Assembly (NCBI RefSeq): GCF_000270245.1
Contig: NC_015635.1
Coordinates: forward strand, 1,550,001-1,614,000
Reading direction: 5' to 3'
DNA: 64,000 nucleotides
Source of the DNA: Microlunatus phosphovorus NM-1
GTDB lineage: Bacteria; Actinomycetota; Actinomycetes; Propionibacteriales; Propionibacteriaceae
A program made the position numbers and the translations under genes. The notes under the pieces are model-generated. The model saw only the letters and a list, made by a program, of their open reading frames with translations, was not told where the DNA came from and did no database searches. How positions within the stretch are numbered: the first letter of the stretch is position 1; every line of letters starts with the position of its first letter. Below, piece after piece: positions 9,628 to 18,762 of this stretch.

Positions 9628-9888
9628 TCACCCGTTGGCGCGTGGCGGTGGGTAGCCCTGCTGAGCTGCCAGGCCGAAGTCGGTTCCGGCGGGGTCTCGC
9701 GTCGAGGTCAGGTCCAGGATGATCTCGTCGGTTGCGCCGGACTGGATGCGAAGGGCTGCTGCCGGCACCAGCGCCACCAAAGCCTTGCCATGGCGGGTGA
9801 GCACGATCTCCTCACCGCCGTATCCCACCCGATTGACCAGCTCCGCGAACTGGGCCCTGGCTTCAGTCACCGGGATCTCGACCACCAT
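9628..9888 (-). CDS. Phd/YefM-type antitoxin (orphan)
   Basis: The 86-residue protein starts MVVEIPVTEARAQFAELVNR and continues with EEIVLTRHGKALVALVP, the complete N-terminal DNA-binding signature of type II Phd/YefM antitoxins. The C-terminal 35 residues would be the toxin-binding tail. The ATG at 9888 fits the family; an upstream ATG at 9912 would add eight residues. No toxin gene (RelE, Doc or PIN type) lies on either side: downstream is a hairpin and the 3' end of the kinase, and upstream is the divergent MFS gene. It is therefore an orphan antitoxin, a solitary regulator, or the remnant of a lost pair. Confidence 0.8.
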   Translation of the reverse strand: MVVEIPVTEARAQFAELVNRVGYGGEEIVLTRHGKALVALVPAAALRIQSGATDEIILDLTSTRDPAGTDFGLAAQQGYPPPRANG

Positions 9889-9896
9889 GCAACCAG

Positions 9897-9929
9897 TGTA
9901 CGATCCGATCATTCTGTACAAAACGTACG
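9897..9929. promoter_or_regulatory. Inverted GTAC repeats upstream of the antitoxin gene (candidate autoregulatory operator)
   Basis: Within 33 bases directly upstream of the antitoxin ATG are three GTAC-centred units. TGTAC (9897-9901) and GTACA (9916-9920) are inverted to each other, and CGTACG (9924-9929) is a palindrome. Phd-family antitoxins commonly repress their own promoter through such repeats. The region is shared with the divergent MFS gene. Confidence 0.45.
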
Positions 9930-9959
9930 GAAGCACTAGGGCTGTGGAGGGAAGGCAGC

Positions 9960-11210
9960 GTGGAGCGCGGTGTCGCGGCAGGGCTCGCCGTATTTCGCTC
10001 GCGCGACTTCTCACTGCTGTGGTTCGGTGGCCTGGCTTCCTACACCGGCATGTGGGCGATGCTGATCGCGCTGCCGTTGTTCGTCTTCCAGCAGACGGGT
10101 TCGACGGCCGCGGCCGGGGTGATCGCGACGGCACAGTTCGCCCCGAGACTGTTCACCTCGGTGGCTGGGGTGTTGGTCGATCGATGGCAGCGGCGGCGCG
10201 TTCTGGTAACGGCCAACGTGGCGATGGCGGTGCTGACACTCCCGCTCGTGATTCCCGCTCTGGTGGGCACATCGTCATCGACGTTGTGGATCGTCTACCT
10301 GTCGGTGGTCCTGGTGTCGATGGCGGGTTTGGTGGTCGGCCCGGCGGAGAACGCCCTGCTGCCGACCTTGGTCGAGCGGGATCAGTTGCTGCCCGCGAAC
10401 TCGATGAATGCCCTCAACGACAATCTCGCTCGGATCATCGGGCCGGCGATCGGTGGCGTGGTCGCCGCATTCGCCGGGATCTCCGGCGTGATCGCGCTGA
10501 ACGTCAGCATGTATCTCGTTGCCGCGATGTTGATCTGGCTGATCCGCGGCACAGGACGCCCGGCCCTGGTCGCACACCCGCCGACGGAATCGGTCCGTCA
10601 TAGGTTCGTCGGTGAGTGGCTGAGCGGGCTCTGGCTGGTCCATGGGTCGCCTGCGGTCGTCGTGGTGTTCGTCGCGGCGGCGATCGTGCTGCTGGGCGAC
10701 TCGATGTTCTTCGCACTGCTGGCCCCCTTCGTAGCGCAGAACTTCGTTGACGCCGCGATGACCTTCGGGCTGCTCGTCGCCGCCCGCGGAATAGGAGGAC
10801 TACTCGGCGGTCTCTTCTCGGGTCCGCTGGGGCAGGTACCACAACTGCACCGACTCGCTGGCACCGCGGTGGTCGCCGGCGGGCTGGTCGCCGGGATCGT
10901 CCTGGTTCCGCGGGTCCCGGTTGCTCTGGTGGCAGCGGGACTTCTCGGCATCGCAGCCGTCGTGTGGGGCGCCTCAATCCAAACCACGATCCAGACCAGC
11001 ATCCCGAACGCTTACCTCGGGCGAGTGTTCGGATCGTTCGGCACCACGAACGCGGCAGCCATGACCATCGGCTCCGCGGCGGCGGCGGCGGTGAGCGGGC
11101 AGTTCGGTGTCACCGGCGTACTGCTCGTCGCGGCCGGCCTCTACGTAGCCAGCGGGATCGTGACGTACTTGACCTTTCCCCGATCCTCCGGCGAACCTTG
11201 GCGACCATGA
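9960..11210 (+). CDS. Major facilitator superfamily transporter
   Basis: The 416-residue protein has about twelve hydrophobic segments. The loop between segments 2 and 3, VDRWQRRRVLVTAN near residue 78, is a clear MFS motif-A-like sequence, and NSMNALNDNLARIIGPAIGG near residue 145 resembles the enterobactin-exporter/MFS-3 drug exporter group. The likely role is efflux of a small molecule from the inner membrane; the substrate is unknown. The GTG start at 9960 has an excellent purine-rich ribosome site (GGAGGGAAGG) five bases upstream. The stop overlaps the start of the HAD phosphatase gene (ATGA), so the two are translationally coupled. Confidence 0.88.
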   Translation: MERGVAAGLAVFRSRDFSLLWFGGLASYTGMWAMLIALPLFVFQQTGSTAAAGVIATAQFAPRLFTSVAGVLVDRWQRRRVLVTANVAMAVLTLPLVIPALVGTSSSTLWIVYLSVVLVSMAGLVVGPAENALLPTLVERDQLLPANSMNALNDNLARIIGPAIGGVVAAFAGISGVIALNVSMYLVAAMLIWLIRGTGRPALVAHPPTESVRHRFVGEWLSGLWLVHGSPAVVVVFVAAAIVLLGDSMFFALLAPFVAQNFVDAAMTFGLLVAARGIGGLLGGLFSGPLGQVPQLHRLAGTAVVAGGLVAGIVLVPRVPVALVAAGLLGIAAVVWGASIQTTIQTSIPNAYLGRVFGSFGTTNAAAMTIGSAAAAAVSGQFGVTGVLLVAAGLYVASGIVTYLTFPRSSGEPWRP

Positions 11211-11938
11211 CGACATCTGCGCCGCCGCACGCCGTCGTGTTCGACTTCTACGGCACGCTCACCGACCCGGCGCGGGAGAACGGCCGTCGTACGGTCATCG
11301 AGACCACGGCGGCGGCACTTGGTGTGGATGCCGCGAGCTATTGGGCAGCGACGTCGGAGTCGTTCGATCGGCGATGCCGAGGTGAGTTCGGTGACACCCG
11401 CTCCACGCTGAAGCACCTGGCTCGGCAATGCGGCTGTGACGTGGACGACCGGACACTCGATCACGCGCTCACGGTCCACCTGCAGTCATACCAAGACCTC
11501 GCCGCGCCGCACCCACGCGCCGTGGCGGTCCTTGCCCAGTTGCGCGACGGGGGTTGTCGGATCGGAGTGCTCACCGACTGCAGCTCGGAGTTGCCGGAGG
11601 TCTGGACCGAGACGATGTGGCCGAGCCATGTCGACGGGGTGTCGTTCTCGGCCGTGACCGGTCAGCGAAAACCGCATCCTGCGGGCTATCTGGACATCGC
11701 CGACCAGCTGGGCGTGGATCCCGTTGAATGCTGGTTCGTCGGAGATGGAGGCAGCGGCGAGCACCTCGGGGCCAAGTCGGCCGGCATGCGGCCGGTGCTC
11801 GTGACCAACGCCGCGTACGGTGTGGCGCATCTGCGTACCGACCCGGACGCGTACCGGCCGGCCGATGTGATCGACGACCTCAGCGAGGTTCCGCAACTGC
11901 TACTGGGGAAGTTGAGACCCGACCTCAACCCTGCTTGA
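11207..11938 (+). CDS. HAD-superfamily hydrolase
   Basis: The 243-residue protein contains all four HAD motifs. Motif I is VFDFYGTLTD (nucleophile Asp near residue 12), motif II is VLTDCSSE near residue 121, the motif III lysine lies in GQRKPHPAGY near residue 150, and motif IV is FVGDGGSGEH near residue 177. The alpha-helical insertion after motif I places it among subfamily I phosphatases or dehalogenases. It is probably a small-molecule phosphatase. The ATG overlaps the MFS stop, implying co-expression with the transporter. Confidence 0.85.
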   Translation: MTTSAPPHAVVFDFYGTLTDPARENGRRTVIETTAAALGVDAASYWAATSESFDRRCRGEFGDTRSTLKHLARQCGCDVDDRTLDHALTVHLQSYQDLAAPHPRAVAVLAQLRDGGCRIGVLTDCSSELPEVWTETMWPSHVDGVSFSAVTGQRKPHPAGYLDIADQLGVDPVECWFVGDGGSGEHLGAKSAGMRPVLVTNAAYGVAHLRTDPDAYRPADVIDDLSEVPQLLLGKLRPDLNPA

Positions 11939-12057
11939 CGATGTCGACGAAGATCTCCACGGCACCTCGTCGACCCGCTCGGGCGCGTTCGGCCCGCTCA
12001 GACAACACTTACGCTGTTCCTGCGGTTGCTCCTAGCAGTCCCAGACGGAAGGTCGAT

Positions 12058-12810
12058 ATGCCCGTGCTCGAGACCGGCCGTGCAGACGGCGCGTGGTGCA
12101 TGCTCGGCGAACCGCTGACCACGGTTCAGATCGCGCAGACGGGGTTCGGCTGGCTCTGCCTCGACGCGCAGCACGGGGCGTTCGACGACGCGGCGATCGT
12201 CGCCACCATGCGGGCACTGGCCGTGCTTCCGGCGCGGCCGCCGGTCGCGGTGCGGGTCGCCGAGCTCTCTAGTGCTGGCATCGGAAGAGCCCTTGATGCC
12301 GGTGCCGACATCGTGATCGTTCCGATGATCGAGACCGTGGAGCAAGCCGAAGCGGCGGTGCGCGCCGCGCACTATCCGCCACTGGGTGGTCGTAGCTGGG
12401 GCCCACTTGCCGGTTTGTGGGGCGGCGAGACCGTCTCCTTGGCGGCGTCGCGCACCGAACTCTGGGTGATGCTCGAGACCCATGCGGGAGTCGAGGCGGC
12501 GGAGTCCATCCTCGCCGTCGAGGGGGTGGCCGGAGTTCTCGTCGGGCCCTTCGACCTCTCCATCGGTCTGGGCATCGAGCTGCGGGCACTGCTGGCAGCC
12601 GACGGGCCCAGCGATCCACTTCCTTCGATCGTTGCGGCCGCGCGGCGTACGGGCCGGCGGGCAGGTGCCTTTGCCGGCGATCTCCAACGGGCGGAGCGGC
12701 TGCGAGAGCTGGGCTTCGAGGCCGTCGCCGTCACGACAGACGCCACGCTGCTTGCGCACGGGGCGTCGGTGGTGCTCGGTACCGCGGCCACGGGCCGCAC
12801 CAGTTTCTGA
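12058..12810 (+). CDS. HpcH/HpaI-family aldolase
   Basis: This 250-residue TIM-barrel protein has the class II pyruvate/2-oxo acid aldolase signature. It shows LCLDAQHGAFDD near residue 33 (catalytic-base His), a metal-site Glu in VMLETHAGVEAAE near residue 140, and GVLVGPFDLSIGLG near residue 160 (metal-site Asp). The family cleaves 4-hydroxy-2-oxo acids to pyruvate and an aldehyde; the substrate here is unknown. The ATG at 12058 was chosen because a GGAAGG ribosome site lies five bases upstream; the same frame extends about 40 codons further as serine/arginine-rich sequence that looks non-coding. It is separated from the HAD gene by 119 bases. Confidence 0.85.
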   Translation: MPVLETGRADGAWCMLGEPLTTVQIAQTGFGWLCLDAQHGAFDDAAIVATMRALAVLPARPPVAVRVAELSSAGIGRALDAGADIVIVPMIETVEQAEAAVRAAHYPPLGGRSWGPLAGLWGGETVSLAASRTELWVMLETHAGVEAAESILAVEGVAGVLVGPFDLSIGLGIELRALLAADGPSDPLPSIVAAARRTGRRAGAFAGDLQRAERLRELGFEAVAVTTDATLLAHGASVVLGTAATGRTSF

Positions 12811-12891
12811 GACGGCTCGGATCGGCGCCTGACCCATAGTCCGACTAAGGTGCGGTGTTCGTAGCAAAGAGATGACGGGACCTGCGCAGAC

Positions 12892-15800
12892 GTGGATGTG
12901 AGCACGGCCAATATCGATTCCTTGAAGGCGATGCCGGACGTCGATTTCGACTTCGCCGTGTCGTCGGCGGTGAAGCGAGCCTTTCGGGCCGAGGCCACGA
13001 CCGTCTCCGGGCAACGCGGATCGCGAGCCACCTGGCGTACCACCGGGCTCAACGACTTCCGGGGTCACTTCTCCGACGTCTTCCGGCAGAACGGCCGGAC
13101 CCAGCTGACCGACCTGGATGAGGTCGTGAGCACACTCCGCCAGGTCGCCACCGAGATCGAGAAGGTGGAGCAGGCGGCGCGCGAGGAGAACCAGCGCCGT
13201 GCCACCGCACGCGCGTGGGCGGAGCGGCAGGCCAATCGGAACGGGTTCGAGAAGTGGATCCAGGAGCACATCACCGGCGAGGAGGACCCGCCGGCGGTGA
13301 CCTTGTCCGATTCGGGACCGCGCGCATCGGTGCCTCAGCCCTCTCGAGGTAGTCGACAGACTCCGGCCCCGGGCAGTGGTGGAGGCGCCGGCGGAGGTAC
13401 GTCGTCGGCCCGTCCCGCTGACCTGCGCAGCTTCGCGACCAGCAGCAAGGGCGGCGACGAGCAACTCTCGGGCTCGGCAGGTCGGCTCGAACGACAGTGT
13501 GACGACTTCGTCGTCTCTTGCGGCTGGGCGAAACTCGATGCGAGCGGACCGATCCAAGGACTGCGCGAGTGGCTCCGGCTGAATGCCGAGGACGCGGCTT
13601 GGGCGATCACGGTCGCCGACGCGTTCGCCAAAGCCGGCGGTGAGGGAAACGTCTCGAGTCTGTCCAACCAGACGATCGAGGCTGCACTCCGTGCCAACCA
13701 CATCTCCGCCAGTCGCCGCGACATCCAGATCGACCCGCCGACCGCGTACGGCAGCCCGCCGACGACCGGCTACGCCAATGATCCGGTCAACACCTCGACC
13801 GGCAACTTCACCGAGACCGAGTGCGACCTCACGTTCACCGGGCCGGCGACAGCGCTCCAGCTGATCCGCAGCTACAACTCGATGAACGCAACGATTGGCG
13901 CATTCGGCACAGGCTGGAACTCCTGGACCGAGTCCGGTCTCCAGGTCGATGCCGAAGCGGCGCGGTTGCGACTGCCCGACGGTCGTGAGGTCGTCTTTCC
14001 GCGCCTGGGCGCGGGCTGGGACCGGGCCGTGGGGGAGAACCTCTGGCTGACGCGAGCAGACACCCGAGAAGCCGGCTTCCGGGTGACCAACTCGTCCGGG
14101 CTGCGCTGGGAGCTTCGTGCCGACGGCCGCCCGGCTCGGATCGGCACCGGGCCGGGCACCGTGGTCGAGTTCGACTACGACAGCACGGGCCGGCTGACGA
14201 CCCTGACCCATGAGTTCGGCCGCCGGATCTCACTGCAATGGGACGACGAGTCGAGCCGAGTCGTCGGGGTGAGTGCCGACGACGGTCGGCAGGTCCGGTA
14301 TGACTACGACGATGCGAGTCGACTGGTCGCAGCGACCGGCCCGCAACGGCATCGACACTACCGGTGGAACGAGGCCGACCTGATCGAGGCGGTGATCGAC
14401 GCCGACGGGGTGGTCGAGGCCGAGAACACCTATGACGAATATGCCCGGGTAATCAGTCAGCGGTCACCGTTCGGGCGAACCACTCGATTCGTCTACCTGC
14501 CGGGCGGGGTGACCGAGGTGTCCGACGCCGACGAGACCCGCGCCAACACCTGGATCGCGGATGGGCGTGGCCGGCTGATCGGCGTCATCGACGCCGATGG
14601 ACACCGTCAGTCCACCAGCTACGACCGGTACGGCAACCCGGTGCTGGTCACCCAGCGCGACGGCGCAACACTGTCGATGTTCTACGACGAGCGCGGTCGC
14701 CGGATCCGCCAGGTCACCCCCACCGGCGCTGACCTCGCGTGGTCGTACGACGAGTTGGATCGTGTCGTCGAGGTCACGGTGACCAACACCGACCAAACCG
14801 ACACCGGTCGAACCAATACCGACGCGGTGACTCGCTATGACTACGAGGGACCGGGCCGCAACCCGATCCGGGTCACCGATCCCGAAGGCGGCATCACGCG
14901 GCTGCACTGGGACCGCGGTCTGTTGCAGGAAGTCGTCGATCCCGAGGGCGTCACAGTCCGGTTCGAGTACGACCGTCGTGGCGACCTGGTCGCCACCATC
15001 GACGCCGACGGCAATGTGGCGCGGCTGGAGCGGGATGCGCTGGGCCGGGTGACGGCGGCGATCACCCCGCTCGGCCACCGGACGACCTTCCGCTATGACG
15101 GCACCGGTCCGCTGCTGTCCCGGCAGGATCCCGAGGGCGGGATGTGGCGCTTCGAGCACACCGCTGGCGGTCGCCTGACTGCGGTCACCGATCCCACGGG
15201 CGGCCGGACCACCATCGAGCACGGTAGCCACGGTGAGCAGCAGCGGACCATCGACCCGCTCGGCCGTGCCGTCGGCTCGACCTACGACGATCTGGGGAAC
15301 CGGGCCCAGGTGGAATTGCCGGACGGCACCACCTGGACCTTCGCCCATGACGCCATGTCGCGATTGGTCGGTGTCACCGACGCCGCCGGCGGGAGCTGGC
15401 GGCTGGACTACGACGTCGATGGTCGACTCGCCCGGACCAGCGATGCGACCGGTGTGCTCCGCAGCATCGAGCGCGATCCGGCCGGACGCCCGGTGCAGGC
15501 CGGCGATCTGCTGTCACGGACCACCGCGGAGTACGACGCGCTGGGTCGCACCGTCGTCGAGACCGGCCCGGACGGGGCACCCACCTCGAATCGCTATGAC
15601 CGCTGCGGTCGGTTGATCGAGCATATCGACGCGACTGGCGGAGTCACCCGGATCGAGCGGGACCGCGCCGGCAGGCCGGTGCACATCACCCACCCGATGG
15701 GGTCCACCTTCCACTACGACTACGACGCCTGCGGTCGGCGCTCCGCGATCATCGACACCGACGGTTCGCGCTATCAACTCGGCTATGACGCCGATGGCCG

Positions 15801-18762
15801 GGTGGTGAGCGAGCTGTGGCCGACCGGTGAGCAGGTCCACACGCGGTACGACGCGGCAGGCCGGCTAGCCGAGCGGTCCGAGCCCGGGAAGGGGACCTCC
15901 CGCTTCGGCTATGACGCGGCCGGCCGGCTGACCTGGAGCTCGGACGCCTGGTACGGCCGACGCCGGTTCCGCTATGACGCGGCGGGACAGCTGGTCGAGG
16001 TGGTCAACGCACTCGGCGGTGTGAGCCGTTTCGACTACGACCCGACCGGACGGTGCGTGGCCACCGTCGACCCGCTGGGTGCCCGCACCGAGCGTTCCTT
16101 CGACCCGATGGGCCGCGTCCTCACCGAGACCGATCCGCTCGGCCGAACCACCCGCTACAGCTATGACGCGGCGGGCCGGCAGACCCGGCGCGTGGATCCC
16201 ACCGGTGCGACGCTTTCGTGGACGTACGACGCGACCGGCCGGCTGCGCGACACGATCGCGGACGGGACAGTGCTCTCCAGCGTGGAACGGGATCTCGCGG
16301 AGCGAACGATGCGGGTGCGAGAGGGGGAGACCGTCCACGAGCTGGTCTGGGACGCGGCCGGCCAGCTGGTCCGGCGTAGCCGCGGCGGCGTCGGTCTGTC
16401 CTGGGCATACGACGGCGATGGCCGACGGACCTCGTTCACCGGCATCCACGGCGAGCAGACCCGCTACGAGTACGACGCAGCGGGTCGAGTGGCCGCCGTC
16501 CAGGCACCGGGGCTGGGTCGGGCGGTGATCGAGCGGGACGCGATCGGGCGGATCGTGTCGATGGCGGCACCGGGTCTGTATGCGTCGTGGACCTGGCGCG
16601 GCGGTGCTGTGATCGGGCTCGAGGTCAGCCGGGAGGGTGTCACTCAGCGCACCGAGATCGAACGAGACGACGCTGGTCGGGTGCTGGCGGAGACCACCGA
16701 CGGCGTGCGCACTGCGTACGGCTATGACGCCGCTGGCCAGCTGATCGAGGCGCGCCGGAGCGACGGGTCGGTCACCAGCTATGCGTACGATGCCTCCGGC
16801 CGGTTGGTCCGTGAAAACGCCGACGGGGTCGTCACCACGTACGACTACGACGCAGCCGGCCAGTTGCTTGCCCGTCGTGACCGAGACGGCCGCACCGAGT
16901 TCGGCTACGACGCCGCGGGTCGTCGGGTCCGTGAGGCCGGGCCGGCCGGCGAGCGGCGCTTCGCCTGGGATCCGCGGGGATTCCTGTCCTCGATCACCAC
17001 GATCAGCCATGTCGGCGACTCCGTCTCGGCGCGGACCCAGCGGCTGACCGTGGACGCACTGGGCGAACTGGCCGACGTGGACGACGCGCCGGTGCTGTGG
17101 GACTCGGCGGCCGCGGTGCCGACCCTGGCACGAGTCGGGGACGTGTCGCTGGCGGGGTTCGGCCCGCTGACCGGGGTGCTGCCCGACGGTCCGTCGCAAG
17201 CGCACTGGCTTGCTCCGGATTGGCGCCCTCGGCCCGGTGGGACCGATCCCTGGGACGTGCCGGCCGAGGCGGCGCCGCCCGGACTGCTGGCGGGCGTGAT
17301 GCTGGGTGGGCAGGGCGGTCTGCTGGTCGACGGACTGGAATGGCTGCAGGCGCGGGTGTACGACCCGGCGGCCCGGGGGTTCTTGTCGACCGATCCGCTG
17401 CCGCCGGTGCCGGGCGCCGGTTGGGCGGGCAATCCGTACAGCTTCGCCGGGAACGATCCGCTGAACGCGTCCGACCCGTGGGGACTGCGGCCGGTCACCG
17501 ACGCCGAGCTGCAGGCATACCGGGACTCCAACAACGGTTCGCTCCGCAACGCCGCCTCGGCGGCGACGAACTGGGTCAAGGACAACTGGGAGTACATCGC
17601 CGCCGGTGCGCTGATCGTCGGTGGCGTCCTGGTGATGGCCACCGGGGTCGGCGGTCCGATCGGTGCGGCGATGATCGGCGGCGCGCTGTTGTCGGCCGGT
17701 GCGTCGGCGGGGATGCAGAAGGCCCAGAACGGCTCGGTCGACTGGGGCCGGGTCGCCGTGGACGGTGCGATCGGCGGGGTGGCCGGTCTGGCCGGTGGGG
17801 GAGCGGGCGTCGCGGTCGCTCGGGCCGGCATGCGGACCGGGCTGAACTGCTTCGGCCGCAACATGCTGACTGGTGCGGCGGCGGGCATGGCCGACGGCGG
17901 CGTGTCCGGCGGTTTGAGCTATGCGACCTCGGGTCAGCCGCTCACCGTGGCCGGATTCGCGCAAGCGACCGGGGGTGGGATGCTGGCCGGTGGGGTGACC
18001 GGTGGCGCCGCCGGCGGAGTGTTCACCAAGGTCACCGGGTCAGCGTGCTTTGTCGCGGGCACCCAGGTGCTGCTCGGCGACGGGTCGTCCAAGCCCATCG
18101 AGGAGATCGTCGTCGGCGACGAGGTGCTCGCGGCCGATCCGACGACCGGTGAGACGTACGCGAAGCCGGTGGTGGACACCTACGTCCACGACGAGGTGGA
18201 GACGTACGTGGTGGAGACCTCGGCGGGCGCGGTCACCTCGACTGCCGAGCATCCGTTCTATGTCGAGGGCAAGGGTTGGGTTCCGGTTCGGTCGCTGGTC
18301 TCCGGTGATCTCTTGGTCGATCCGGAGGGGATCGCGGCCAAGGTGATCGAGGTGGTGCCCACCGGTGAGACCGCGACGGTGTACAACCTGCACGTCGAGG
18401 ACCTGCACAACTACCACGTCGGGGTAGGTGAGCACTGGATTCGGGTGCATAATAGTTGTGATGTCTCACCGGATTTCATCGTGAAACCCAACGGTGAGAC
18501 AGTTATTGTTCCGAAGGGGGCTGAGGGACCATTCCCGGTAGAAAGCGGGAAAGGCTTCATCTTCCGCGGAGGAAGTGGTGGGCACGGCCTGAGTGAGGCT
18601 GCCTCTGATGTTCGGATCATGGATCCCGTCATAGGCGGCAAGTATCCGAAGCCCGATGGATACGCCTCGTATCTGAATAGTGGGGGGCAGACGATCAACC
18701 CCTACACAGGGCAGACTGTCGGGAAATCCGACCCGTGGTGGCACTGGGAGTTTCAGCCGTGA
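12892..18762 (+). CDS. RHS-repeat polymorphic toxin with WXG100-like N-terminus, HINT pretoxin domain and C-terminal toxin tip
   Basis: The product is 1956 residues. Residues 1-115 are helical and WXG100-like (W near 49 in WRTTGLNDFRGHF), which suggests delivery by a type VII system. Residues 296 to about 370 match the DUF6531 start of RHS proteins (NDPVNTSTGNFTETECDL). More than 25 YD units of the form YDAAGRL build the shell up to the RHS core motif, which runs from LEWLQARVYDPAARGFLSTD at residue 1482 to DPWGL at 1528-1532. A Gly/Ala-rich hydrophobic linker follows. A pretoxin HINT domain runs from C1719 (CFVAGTQVLLGDG) to the terminal HN at 1853-1854. The last 100 residues are a separate, lower-GC tip (25 G/C in 18451-18510) ending DPWWHWEF; I do not recognise its toxin family. 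The start is GTG at 12892, or the GTG two codons later. Confidence 0.93.
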   Translation: MDVSTANIDSLKAMPDVDFDFAVSSAVKRAFRAEATTVSGQRGSRATWRTTGLNDFRGHFSDVFRQNGRTQLTDLDEVVSTLRQVATEIEKVEQAAREENQRRATARAWAERQANRNGFEKWIQEHITGEEDPPAVTLSDSGPRASVPQPSRGSRQTPAPGSGGGAGGGTSSARPADLRSFATSSKGGDEQLSGSAGRLERQCDDFVVSCGWAKLDASGPIQGLREWLRLNAEDAAWAITVADAFAKAGGEGNVSSLSNQTIEAALRANHISASRRDIQIDPPTAYGSPPTTGYANDPVNTSTGNFTETECDLTFTGPATALQLIRSYNSMNATIGAFGTGWNSWTESGLQVDAEAARLRLPDGREVVFPRLGAGWDRAVGENLWLTRADTREAGFRVTNSSGLRWELRADGRPARIGTGPGTVVEFDYDSTGRLTTLTHEFGRRISLQWDDESSRVVGVSADDGRQVRYDYDDASRLVAATGPQRHRHYRWNEADLIEAVIDADGVVEAENTYDEYARVISQRSPFGRTTRFVYLPGGVTEVSDADETRANTWIADGRGRLIGVIDADGHRQSTSYDRYGNPVLVTQRDGATLSMFYDERGRRIRQVTPTGADLAWSYDELDRVVEVTVTNTDQTDTGRTNTDAVTRYDYEGPGRNPIRVTDPEGGITRLHWDRGLLQEVVDPEGVTVRFEYDRRGDLVATIDADGNVARLERDALGRVTAAITPLGHRTTFRYDGTGPLLSRQDPEGGMWRFEHTAGGRLTAVTDPTGGRTTIEHGSHGEQQRTIDPLGRAVGSTYDDLGNRAQVELPDGTTWTFAHDAMSRLVGVTDAAGGSWRLDYDVDGRLARTSDATGVLRSIERDPAGRPVQAGDLLSRTTAEYDALGRTVVETGPDGAPTSNRYDRCGRLIEHIDATGGVTRIERDRAGRPVHITHPMGSTFHYDYDACGRRSAIIDTDGSRYQLGYDADGRVVSELWPTGEQVHTRYDAAGRLAERSEPGKGTSRFGYDAAGRLTWSSDAWYGRRRFRYDAAGQLVEVVNALGGVSRFDYDPTGRCVATVDPLGARTERSFDPMGRVLTETDPLGRTTRYSYDAAGRQTRRVDPTGATLSWTYDATGRLRDTIADGTVLSSVERDLAERTMRVREGETVHELVWDAAGQLVRRSRGGVGLSWAYDGDGRRTSFTGIHGEQTRYEYDAAGRVAAVQAPGLGRAVIERDAIGRIVSMAAPGLYASWTWRGGAVIGLEVSREGVTQRTEIERDDAGRVLAETTDGVRTAYGYDAAGQLIEARRSDGSVTSYAYDASGRLVRENADGVVTTYDYDAAGQLLARRDRDGRTEFGYDAAGRRVREAGPAGERRFAWDPRGFLSSITTISHVGDSVSARTQRLTVDALGELADVDDAPVLWDSAAAVPTLARVGDVSLAGFGPLTGVLPDGPSQAHWLAPDWRPRPGGTDPWDVPAEAAPPGLLAGVMLGGQGGLLVDGLEWLQARVYDPAARGFLSTDPLPPVPGAGWAGNPYSFAGNDPLNASDPWGLRPVTDAELQAYRDSNNGSLRNAASAATNWVKDNWEYIAAGALIVGGVLVMATGVGGPIGAAMIGGALLSAGASAGMQKAQNGSVDWGRVAVDGAIGGVAGLAGGGAGVAVARAGMRTGLNCFGRNMLTGAAAGMADGGVSGGLSYATSGQPLTVAGFAQATGGGMLAGGVTGGAAGGVFTKVTGSACFVAGTQVLLGDGSSKPIEEIVVGDEVLAADPTTGETYAKPVVDTYVHDEVETYVVETSAGAVTSTAEHPFYVEGKGWVPVRSLVSGDLLVDPEGIAAKVIEVVPTGETATVYNLHVEDLHNYHVGVGEHWIRVHNSCDVSPDFIVKPNGETVIVPKGAEGPFPVESGKGFIFRGGSGGHGLSEAASDVRIMDPVIGGKYPKPDGYASYLNSGGQTINPYTGQTVGKSDPWWHWEFQP

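Noticed and set aside
14100-17000. Repeated blocks that might be a CRISPR array or tandem DNA repeat
   Set aside because: The repeats are degenerate YD protein units inside an open frame, not near-identical spaced DNA repeats.
18046-18456. HINT domain read as a protein-splicing intein
   Set aside because: Only about 100 residues follow and the protein context is an RHS toxin, so a pretoxin HINT cleaving off the tip is the better reading.
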